NCBI GenBank assembly: GCA_023249695.1
Contig: JAHFCD010000111.1
Span: 1 to 7,334, forward strand
DNA from: Elusimicrobiota bacterium
Lineage (GTDB): Bacteria > Elusimicrobiota > Elusimicrobia > UBA1565 > UBA9628
Direction of reading: 5' to 3'
DNA: 7,334 nucleotides
Shown: positions 1 through 6,512 of the stretch, piece after piece
Layout of the letters: each line of letters opens with the position of its first letter
Position numbering within the stretch: the stretch's first letter is position 1
Program-made: the position numbers and the translations under genes
Notes under the pieces: model-generated
Database searches by the model: none
Seen by the model: the letters and a program-made list of their open reading frames with translations, nothing else
What the model was told of the DNA's origin: nothing

Positions 1-1683
1 GCGAGCTCTCCGCCGGGAATTCCACCGGAAACTCGAAGCGCGCGGGCTTGCCGTTGGCCTTGCCGTCACGACCACGGTGCCTTTGCCGCCGGCGCGGAAA
101 CGGCCGTACAGGGCCAGCTCGCCGCCGTGGAACAGGTCGGGAACCGGGCGCGGATAGACTTGGTCGACCTCGACGCCCTGCCATTCGACCTTCACGTCGG
201 TCAGCGCCGGATGGGAGACCTTCTGGTAGAGAGACGACACCTTGGCTTCGATGTCCTCGTTGGGCGCGACGTAGTCGCGGGCGCCTCGGCCCGCCTCGGC
301 CAATTTGTCGAGCAGCAAGGTGTTCACGTCGGAGCCCACGCCGAAGGAGAAGACGCGGGCGCGCAGGGCCGCGTTGTCCTGGGCGGCCTTGCGCAGCAGC
401 GCGCCGGGGTCGGTTTGGCCGATCGTCGGCACTCCGTCGGTCAGGAAGAACAGCATCGGCGAAATCCCGCCCGCCGTGTTGAGGAGCTTGAGGCCCTGGT
501 CCAAGCCCGCCTCGATGTTGGTGCCGCCGGCGGCCTCGAGGCGCTCGATGTAGCGCGTGGCGCGCGCCTTGTTCTCCGGCGTCGCGGCGAGCAGGGCGCT
601 CTCGTCGAGCGCGTTCCAGTCGGTCGCGAAGTCCACCACGCCGAAGCGGTCCTGCGGGTTGAGCCGGTCCACGCACCAGGCGAGCGCCTTCTTGGCCTGG
701 TCCATCTTGCCGCCCTCCGTCATCGAGCCCGAGCGGTCCACGACGAAGACCACGGCCTTCGGCGCGGCCTTGGCCTCGGCCTCGATCCTGGGCGACAAGG
801 TCAGAAGGAAGGCGCCGTCCTCGCCGGTCTCGCGATAGGCGAGCACGCCCGCGGCGAGCGGGTCCTCGCGCATCGAGAAGGTCAGCGCCAGGTCCTGGGG
901 GCCGGACGCGCCTTCCTCGTAGCGGATCGACGCTCCGTGCTCTCCTTCCCGGCTTATCCGGGTATCGGCGTTTGAGGAAAGAATCGTGCGCAGCGGGCGC
1001 GTGGTCTTCAGCGCGATGTTCGCCGAGGCCCGGCCGCCTTCGCCCTGGGTGAAGCGCGCCGAACGCATCGGCACGGACAGGGAGACGAGGCCGCCGCTCT
1101 TGGCGAGGGTCTGCGTCATCTTGAGCGTCGCGACGATCTCGCCGCGGGGCTCGATCGGGAACACCTTCGCGCGGAACATGCGCTCGCCGATGAGCTCGAG
1201 CAGGCCCGGATCGATCGCGCGGCTGACGATGCTCTGGTAGATGGACGCGGCCTGCGTCGCCTCGAGCAGCTCGCCCTTGGTCTCCTTGCCGCCGATCACC
1301 ATGGAGAAGCCCGACAGCGACGCGTCCGCCGGCAGCGGCACCATCAGCACGCCTTCCAGGCGCCGGTCGGTGGGGTTGCGGAAAACGATGCGGTAGGTCA
1401 GCTCGGCCACCTGATCGGTGATCGTGCCTTCCACGTGATAGCCGGTCATCGTGACCGGCGAGGCCTCGATGGGAAGGACCGGCGTCGGCCGGGGGCCGGG
1501 CAGGGGAACCGGAAGCGGCCGCGGGCCGGGGCCGGGCAGGAACGGGTGCGGCATCGGCATCCCGGGCAGGAAGGCGCGCAGCGCCGCGTTGGCGGCTCCG
1601 ATCGGCCAGGCGAGCAGCTGCTGGGCGGGCGCGGGAACGGCGAGACCGATTATCATCAGGGCCGACAGGGCTTGGCGTTTCAT
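1..1683 (-). CDS. Exported VIT domain / von Willebrand factor A domain protein (3' end beyond window; apparent frameshift near edge)
   Basis: The frame is open from ATG at 1683 to the left edge (561 codons, no stop). GGAGG lies 7 nt before the ATG. Residues 1-20 look like a Sec signal peptide (MKRQ, hydrophobic core, PAPA then QQ), followed by a Pro/Gly-rich linker at about 44-73. A VIT (inter-alpha-trypsin inhibitor N-terminal) domain covers about 75-205. A vWA domain covers about 308-490 with a complete metal-binding (MIDAS) set: D316, S318 and S320 in DRSGS, T388 in GGTN, and D416 in LTDG. A beta-rich tail follows. Proteins of this architecture are exported and usually taken to mediate protein contacts; the partner is unknown. 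It follows the sigma/anti-sigma pair after an 89-nt gap holding a candidate ECF promoter, so it is the likely local target. Near codon 540 the frame seems to shift by one base: the family-like C-terminal sequence continues in another frame. Domain call is firm; the exact biological role is not known. Confidence 0.9.
   Translation of the reverse strand, partial: MKRQALSALMIIGLAVPAPAQQLLAWPIGAANAALRAFLPGMPMPHPFLPGPGPRPLPVPLPGPRPTPVLPIEASPVTMTGYHVEGTITDQVAELTYRIVFRNPTDRRLEGVLMVPLPADASLSGFSMVIGGKETKGELLEATQAASIYQSIVSRAIDPGLLELIGERMFRAKVFPIEPRGEIVATLKMTQTLAKSGGLVSLSVPMRSARFTQGEGGRASANIALKTTRPLRTILSSNADTRISREGEHGASIRYEEGASGPQDLALTFSMREDPLAAGVLAYRETGEDGAFLLTLSPRIEAEAKAAPKAVVFVVDRSGSMTEGGKMDQAKKALAWCVDRLNPQDRFGVVDFATDWNALDESALLAATPENKARATRYIERLEAAGGTNIEAGLDQGLKLLNTAGGISPMLFFLTDGVPTIGQTDPGALLRKAAQDNAALRARVFSFGVGSDVNTLLLDKLAEAGRGARDYVAPNEDIEAKVSSLYQKVSHPALTDVKVEWQGVEVDQVYPRPVPDLFHGGELALYGRFRAGGKGTVVVTARPTASPRASSFRWNSRRRAR
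59..75 (-). other. Apparent single-base deletion (frameshift) in the VIT/vWA gene
   Basis: Upstream of this point the minus-strand frame reads ...GRFRAGGKGTVVVT, a good post-vWA beta segment. Continuing in that frame gives an Arg/Ser-rich, shadow-like stretch (ARPTASPRASS). Restoring one G in the GG at 63-64 instead yields GKANGKPARFEFPVEFPAES, which looks like normal VIT/vWA family sequence to the window edge. Both frames stay open to the edge, so the window cannot show which one terminates. A base-calling or assembly error is the simplest explanation; a real inactivating or phase-varying frameshift is possible. Confidence 0.6.
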
Positions 1684-1706
1684 GTGAGCTCCTCCGTATC
1701 GGGGAG

Positions 1707-1734
1707 TACGACCCCGGCCCTTTGAAAAGGTTCC
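1707..1734 (-). promoter_or_regulatory. Candidate ECF sigma promoter upstream of the VIT/vWA gene
   Basis: On the minus strand GGAAC (1734-1730) is followed by exactly 17 nt and then GTCGTA (1712-1707). GGAAC is the classic -35 core of many ECF sigma factors and GTC/CGT-type elements are common -10 cores. Transcription would begin near 1700, leaving a leader of roughly 18 nt that still includes the GGAGG ribosome site before ATG at 1683. The same element with the same spacer occurs at the start of the ECF gene. The promoter is inferred from pattern only. Confidence 0.55.
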
Positions 1735-1738
1735 CGTC

Positions 1739-1766
1739 AAAGAAGAAAGCTCGTCGTTCTTCGAGC
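1739..1766 (-). terminator. Possible weak intrinsic terminator after the anti-sigma gene
   Basis: Just past the anti-sigma stop, a 5-bp inverted repeat GCTCG/CGAGC (1766-1762 and 1753-1749, 8-nt loop) is followed on the minus strand by a T-rich stretch with 8 T in 10 (1748-1739). An alternative 6-bp pairing GAAGAA/TTCTTC overlaps it. The stem is short, so this would terminate weakly at best. It would partly separate the VIT/vWA gene from the operon and make the candidate promoter downstream of it more meaningful. Confidence 0.3.
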
Positions 1767-1772
1767 GCGGGG

Positions 1773-3032
1773 TTATTGGGCGAGCTTGAGGAGGACCGGC
1801 TTGGGGGAGAGCGTCACGGCCCGGACGCGCGCGGAGGCGTCGTCGAAGCCCGCGTCCTTATAAAGGACCACGATGGCTTTCTTGCGGTTCGCGACGGTCA
1901 CGATGCCGCAGCCCGGGGGGCAGGCGAGGAAGATCGCCATCTGGTCGGGGAAGCTCACCGCCGGAGGCTCGCCGGAGAGGCCGGCGGCGGCCCAGGTCGT
2001 CGCGAGCGCCTCGGCGCTCTTGAGGGTGATGGCTTTGACGATCGGCGCCGACGGATTGCCCTTGGCGACGCCCCGCACGGCGGCGACCGAGCGGCCGCGA
2101 TTGAGGCTCGGGGACTCGGGCGAGGCTCCGAGCGTCATGAACTCTCGTCCCCCGGAAGGAGCCTTCTCCTCCTCGGCGTCCTTGTCGATGATCTTGGCGA
2201 TGCCCATGCGCTTCTTCTCTTCCTCGAATCCTTGGTAGAGGTGCTCGTTGATGGCGGAGCGCTCCTCTTCGCTGCGCGCCTTGAACGAGTTTCCCTCGGC
2301 CGGCTCGAGCTGATCGAGAGCGGCGGCGGGGGCCGCGGCCGGAGCGGAACGAGCGGGGGGAGCGGAGAGGCCCGAGCCCCCGGACCCGGAGAGCGCTCCG
2401 GCGACCGACGCGGCCCCGTCTGCCTCGGCGACCTCGAGGGGCTTGCCGGGAGCGCTGATCTTCTTGCCGAAGGTCGAGGAGGGAGCGGCCTTGTCGTCGG
2501 CGGCGGCGTCCTCTTTTTTCGCGGCCTGGGCCGTGAGCTCCTGAGGCGCGGCGTTTTCGGCGGTTTCGTCCTCGCGGGTCTTGCCGGCCGCGTTCATCGC
2601 GGACAGCTGGCCGCTGACGTCGATCGACGGCGGGGCCTCGGCGGCGCTCTTCACGCCGACCTTGGCGGTGTCCCAGCCGACGTGCGGGGCGGCGATGTCC
2701 AGGCGCGTCACGCTCTTGTCCCAGACGACGAGCGCGACCACGGCGGTCGACAGCGCGAACGCGAGCGGACGATAGGCGGGGGGGAGAATGAAGTATTCGC
2801 GCGCGGGCGCGGCGCCCTCGCGGGCGATGCGGGCGTCGAGGCGGGCCCGGAAGCCGACTGGCAGCGTCTCCCGGGGCAGGCCCTTCACCGCGGCGGAGAC
2901 GGCGCGCAGGGCCTCGAGCTCCATGCGCATCTCCTCGGAGCGCGAGATCTCCAGCTCCACGGCCCGGCGCTCGGCGTCGGGGAGCGCGCCGTCGAGATAG
3001 GCGGACAGTTTTTCGCGGATGGAGTCGTTCAT
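1773..3032 (-). CDS. Membrane-anchored anti-sigma factor with long extracytoplasmic domain
   Basis: 419 residues. The ATG at 3032 overlaps the sigma stop as ATGA, and GGAAAGG lies 7 nt upstream. Residues 1-75 resemble the anti-sigma domain of ECF regulators (LSAYLDGALPDAER, then a Glu-rich helix) but lack the His/Cys zinc ligands of zf-HC2 proteins. One membrane helix spans about 88-104 (LAFALSTAVVALVVW). The outside part begins with a long Ala/Pro/Ser/Glu-rich region (about 120-325), probably largely disordered, including a charged helical stretch near 250-290. A compact domain at about 327-419 follows, with the layout K-S-A-E...TTW...PPAVSFPDQMAIFL and a CPPGC motif (C371, C375, the only cysteines). 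That domain weakly recalls PrcB C-terminal-type domains. The role, holding the adjacent sigma factor until an envelope signal arrives, follows from gene order and topology. The signal is unknown. Confidence 0.82.
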   Translation of the reverse strand: MNDSIREKLSAYLDGALPDAERRAVELEISRSEEMRMELEALRAVSAAVKGLPRETLPVGFRARLDARIAREGAAPAREYFILPPAYRPLAFALSTAVVALVVWDKSVTRLDIAAPHVGWDTAKVGVKSAAEAPPSIDVSGQLSAMNAAGKTREDETAENAAPQELTAQAAKKEDAAADDKAAPSSTFGKKISAPGKPLEVAEADGAASVAGALSGSGGSGLSAPPARSAPAAAPAAALDQLEPAEGNSFKARSEEERSAINEHLYQGFEEEKKRMGIAKIIDKDAEEEKAPSGGREFMTLGASPESPSLNRGRSVAAVRGVAKGNPSAPIVKAITLKSAEALATTWAAAGLSGEPPAVSFPDQMAIFLACPPGCGIVTVANRKKAIVVLYKDAGFDDASARVRAVTLSPKPVLLKLAQ

Positions 3033-3589
3033 GCGGATACCTTTCCGATCAAAGTCTTGAGCTTGGCGCGGGCGCGGAACAGGCGCGACTTGACCGTGCC
3101 CTCGGCCAGGCCGAGCACGGCGCCGATCTCGCCGTAAGATTTATCCTCGATCTCGCGCAGGACGACGATGGCCCGGTCGTCCGCGTCGAGCTGAAGCAGG
3201 GCTTTTTGCACCACGGCGGCCGTTCCCTCCTTTTCGAGCTCCGTGTCGAGCGGGGCATCGTTGCCGGTCGGCTCGTACATCGGTTCATCGTCGTCTTTGT
3301 CGCTGCCGAACGCCCCGAACGAGATCGTCTTCCAAAACCCGCGGCTCTTTTCAGCCCGGACCCGGTTCTTCCACGCGTTGACCGTGATCCGGTACACCCA
3401 CGTCGACAGCTGGCTGTCGCCCCGGAAGTTCGGCAGGGCCTTCAAGGCCCGGATCAAGGCGTCCTGGGCGAGGTCTTCGGCGTCGGAACGGTTCCCGGTC
3501 AAGCGCAGGGCCAGGTTGAAGACCAGCTCCGAGTGCTTGTCCAGAAAGTCCCGTTCGGACTCCGGTTGATAAGACCCTGGGGCGGTCAG
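3029..3589 (-). CDS. ECF-subfamily RNA polymerase sigma factor (sigma-70 family, RpoE-like)
   Basis: 186 residues if started at CTG 3589. Region 2 covers about 15-80: FLDKHSELVFNLALRLTGN, DAEDLAQDALIRALK, and FRGDSQLSTWVYRITVNAWKN. An acidic linker follows at about 90-125. Region 4 covers about 129-181, with the DNA-binding helix-turn-helix SYGEIGAVLGLAEGTVKSRLFRAR. No region 3, as expected for ECF factors. The start is uncertain. TTG at 3502 would delete the first half of region 2, and no in-frame ATG or GTG exists between it and the scoB stop at 3601. CTG at 3589 sits 5 nt after AAAGGA and gives a normal family length; ATT at 3592 is too close to that site. CTG in TTTCTGGAC further in is another option if transcription starts at the internal promoter. 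It follows scoB by about 9 nt and overlaps the anti-sigma gene by 4 nt, so the pair is translationally coupled. The family call is firm; the regulon is inferred. Confidence 0.93.
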   Translation of the reverse strand: MTAPGSYQPESERDFLDKHSELVFNLALRLTGNRSDAEDLAQDALIRALKALPNFRGDSQLSTWVYRITVNAWKNRVRAEKSRGFWKTISFGAFGSDKDDDEPMYEPTGNDAPLDTELEKEGTAAVVQKALLQLDADDRAIVVLREIEDKSYGEIGAVLGLAEGTVKSRLFRARAKLKTLIGKVSA

Positions 3590-3597
3590 AATGTTCC
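3570..3597 (-). promoter_or_regulatory. Candidate autoregulatory ECF promoter at the scoB/sigma junction
   Basis: GGAAC (3597-3593, immediately after the scoB stop) is followed by 17 nt and GTCTTA (3575-3570) on the minus strand. Spacer length and both boxes match the element before the VIT/vWA gene (GTCGTA there). Autoregulation is the rule for many ECF factors. Transcription from here would begin near 3563, inside the reading frame assumed from the CTG start, so this transcript would need a more internal start. The AGGA in the -35 box also doubles as the likely ribosome site for readthrough transcripts. Pattern-based inference. Confidence 0.5.
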
Positions 3598-3598
3598 T

Positions 3599-4264
3599 TT
3601 AGCGGGCGTAGGGCGTTACGACGGCCGCGACGGTAAACGGCGCGCCGGTCAGCGCCTTGACGGCGTCGACGGTCGTGTCGGTGGACAGCGCGGTGAGAAC
3701 GAGGCCGTCCTTCGTCACGTCGAAAGTCGCGAGCTCGGTCACGATCGTGGAGACGACGCCCTTGCCGGTGAGCGGCAAGGTGCATTGGGGCAGAATCTTG
3801 GGCTTGCCGTCCTTCGTGGCGTGCTCCATCGCGACGATGACGCGCTTGGCGCCGGCGACCATGTCCATTGCGCCGCCCATGCCCTTGACCTTCTTGCCCG
3901 GGATCATCCAGTTGGCCAGGTCGCCGTTCGCGCCGACCTCCATCGCGCCGAGCACGGTCGCGTCGAGGTGCCCGCCGCGGACGATCGCGAACGAGTCGTG
4001 CGAGCCGAAGTAGGAGCAGCCGGGAAGCTCGGTGACGGTCTCCTTGCCGGCGTTGATCAGGTCGGGGTCCTGCTCGCCCTCGTGCGGGTAGGGGCCGTAG
4101 CCGAGCATGCCGTTCTCGGTGTGGAGAGTGACCGACACGTTCTTGGGCAGATAGTTCGGGATCAAGGTCGGAATGCCGATGCCGAGGTTCACGTAGGAGC
4201 CATCCTGGAGCAAAGTCGCGGCCTGGCGGGCGATGACGACGCGGCTATCCTTGGGCTCAGACAT
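3599..4264 (-). CDS. scoB: 3-oxoacid (succinyl-CoA:acetoacetate) CoA-transferase, subunit B
   Basis: 221 residues, the usual size for the beta subunit. Together with subunit A it moves CoA from succinyl-CoA (or acetyl-CoA) onto a 3-oxoacid such as acetoacetate, in the cytoplasm, during ketone-body, butyrate or short-chain acid use. Visible family features are [15 protein letters not shown] at about 26-40, the [10 protein letters not shown] block with the presumed catalytic glutamate E50 that forms the glutamyl-CoA thioester, [14 protein letters not shown] and [17 protein letters not shown]. The start ATG overlaps the end of scoA by 8 nt, with AGGAAGG 9 nt upstream. The stop TAA at 3601-3599 abuts the candidate sigma promoter. 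The family is certain; the preferred acid substrate (acetoacetate versus other short acids) cannot be read from sequence. Confidence 0.95.
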   Translation of the reverse strand: MSEPKDSRVVIARQAATLLQDGSYVNLGIGIPTLIPNYLPKNVSVTLHTENGMLGYGPYPHEGEQDPDLINAGKETVTELPGCSYFGSHDSFAIVRGGHLDATVLGAMEVGANGDLANWMIPGKKVKGMGGAMDMVAGAKRVIVAMEHATKDGKPKILPQCTLPLTGKGVVSTIVTELATFDVTKDGLVLTALSTDTTVDAVKALTGAPFTVAAVVTPYAR

Positions 4265-4970
4265 GGGCGGCGGCCTTCCTCACGGTGAGTTTTTCGATCG
4301 GCTTTTTATACGACTTCCCCAGCAGGACGGCGTCGACGAAGATGCCGGGCGTATGGATGTGCTCCGGGTGGAGGCCGCCGATCTCGACGAGCTGCTCGAC
4401 TTCCGCGACGACGTAATTCGCGGCGGTCGCCATGACCTGGTTGAAGTTGCGCGCGGTCTTGCGGTACTCGAGGTTGCCGAGCTCGTCGCCCTTGTACGCC
4501 TTGATGAAGGCGAAATCGCCCTTCAGCGGCTTCTCGAAGACCATCCAGCGTCCGTCGATGAGACGCGTCTCTTTTCCCTCGGCGATCGGCGTGCCGTAGC
4601 CGGTCGGGGTGAAGAAGCCGCCGATGCCGGCGCCGCCGGCGCGCAGGCGCTCGGCCAAGGTGCCCTGCGGATTCCACTCGACCTCGAGCGTCTTGGTCAA
4701 AGTCATTTCTTCAAAGGCCTTGCACTCGCCGCCGTAGGACATGATCATCTTGCGCACGCGTCCGGCGCGCAGCAAGGTGCCGATGCCGAAATCGTCGAGG
4801 CCGGCGTTGTTGGAGACGAGCGTGAGATCCTTGGCGCCGCCGTCGAGCAAGGCGAGAATGAGATTTTCCGGAAGGCCGCAGACGCCGAAGCCGCCGAGGA
4901 GGATCGTGGCGCCGTCCTTGACGCGCGCGGCCGCCTCAGCGGCGGTGGCGATGGTCTTGTTCACCGGCAT
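4257..4970 (-). CDS. scoA: 3-oxoacid (succinyl-CoA:acetoacetate) CoA-transferase, subunit A
   Basis: 237 residues, normal for the alpha subunit. Key features are the N-terminal [12 protein letters not shown] block (26-37), SNNAG at 53-57, SYGGE at 78-82, [20 protein letters not shown] at about 103-122 leading into TGYGT, and the conserved [10 protein letters not shown] region near the C-terminal third. It forms the CoA-binding half of the heteromeric CoA-transferase with ScoB. GGAGGAC lies directly before ATG 4970. That spacing is very short, whereas GTG at 4964 (codon 3) is ideally spaced and gives the familiar (M)[11 protein letters not shown] terminus, so the true start may be 4964. The first codons overlap the end of the small membrane protein gene by 35 nt, indicating translational coupling. 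The family call is firm; the substrate is inferred from family. Confidence 0.95.
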   Translation of the reverse strand: MPVNKTIATAAEAAARVKDGATILLGGFGVCGLPENLILALLDGGAKDLTLVSNNAGLDDFGIGTLLRAGRVRKMIMSYGGECKAFEEMTLTKTLEVEWNPQGTLAERLRAGGAGIGGFFTPTGYGTPIAEGKETRLIDGRWMVFEKPLKGDFAFIKAYKGDELGNLEYRKTARNFNQVMATAANYVVAEVEQLVEIGGLHPEHIHTPGIFVDAVLLGKSYKKPIEKLTVRKAAAHV

Positions 4971-5223
4971 GTCCTCCGTGAAGGCGGATGTCGTAAACGC
5001 CCAGCAGCTGGCGGCAGGCTTCGTAGCTCGAGTATACGATGATGCCGAACGTCGTATAAGGCATCGTCACGAGGCCGTAATGAGGAGGCATGCCGAGCCA
5101 TTTCAGCGCGCCGAGGACGATCCCGAGCGCGATCGTGGAGAGGATCATGGCCGCCGCCTGGCGCCAGGTGAAAGACCACCAAAGGCGCCAGGCGGACGGC
5201 CGGGCGAGCGGGTGACCGCTCAA
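4936..5223 (-). CDS. Small hypothetical membrane protein with two predicted helices
   Basis: 95 residues, family not recognised. It begins at TTG 5223, with AAGGA 7 nt upstream, and starts 10 nt after the metK stop. The N terminus is basic and Trp-rich (PSAWRLWWSFTWRQ). Helix 1 is at about 22-43 (AAAMILSTIALGIVLGALKWL) and helix 2 at about 50-67 (GLVTMPYTTFGIIVYSSY), followed by EACRQLLGVYDIRLHGG. By the positive-inside rule both ends are probably cytoplasmic. The last 12 or so residues (GEQDHRHRR) are read from the scoA start region in another frame and look uninformative. The hydrophobic pattern, ribosome site and tight fit between metK and scoA support a real gene. The TTG start and unknown function keep confidence moderate. 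Confidence 0.65.
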   Translation of the reverse strand: MSGHPLARPSAWRLWWSFTWRQAAAMILSTIALGIVLGALKWLGMPPHYGLVTMPYTTFGIIVYSSYEACRQLLGVYDIRLHGGHAGEQDHRHRR

Positions 5224-5233
5224 CCGATGATCC

Positions 5234-6442
<1,209 letters not shown>

Positions 6443-6457
6443 GTCTTGAGTCCTCCG

Positions 6458-6491
6458 GGCCGTGCTGTGGGCGGCTTTGCCGCCGACGGCC
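6458..6491 (-). promoter_or_regulatory. Nested hairpin in the metK 5' leader, ending next to the ribosome site
   Basis: On the minus strand a 6-bp stem with 3-nt loop, GGCGGC-AAA-GCCGCC (6484-6470), is enclosed by a second possible 6-bp stem, GGCCGT (6491-6486) with ACGGCC (6463-6458). The outer stem ends one base before GGAGG (6456-6452). The 10-bp palindrome GACGGCCGTC (6494-6485) partly overlaps it, near the predicted transcript start. Folding could affect translation, or the palindrome could be an operator. GC-rich DNA yields such pairs often, so this is tentative. Confidence 0.35.
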
Positions 6492-6500
6492 GTCAGGGGG

Positions 6501-6506
6501 ATTATA
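6501..6506 (-). promoter_or_regulatory. -10 box of a probable metK promoter
   Basis: A perfect TATAAT lies 6 nt after the TAA stop of the PQ-loop gene and about 60 nt before the metK ATG. Nothing resembling TTGACA is visible 16-18 nt upstream (the position reads GGCGCT), so it would rely on the strong -10 or on an activator. The AT-rich patch (6501-6515) stands out in this GC-rich region, which supports it. Confidence 0.55.
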
Positions 6507-6512
6507 CTAATT

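Noticed and set aside
127..975. Plus-strand 282-codon frame opposite the VIT/vWA gene
   Set aside because: Shadow frame; the minus strand carries signal peptide, VIT and complete MIDAS residues.
1700..1717. CGGGG/CCCCG inverted repeat in the VIT/vWA upstream gap as a terminator
   Set aside because: No T-run follows it on the minus strand, and it overlaps the candidate -10 box; more likely incidental.
1722..3137. Plus-strand 471-codon frame opposite the anti-sigma gene
   Set aside because: Low-complexity Gly/Arg/Leu composition and no ribosome site; the minus-strand gene has an ATGA overlap, a helix and family features.
3206..4288. Plus-strand 360-codon frame opposite scoB and the sigma gene
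   Set aside because: It spans two clear minus-strand genes and lacks any domain; shadow of codon bias.
6443..6500. SAM riboswitch in the metK leader
   Set aside because: The leader is only about 50 nt after the predicted start and I see no SAM-I four-way junction or SAM-II pseudoknot arrangement, only nested GC stems.
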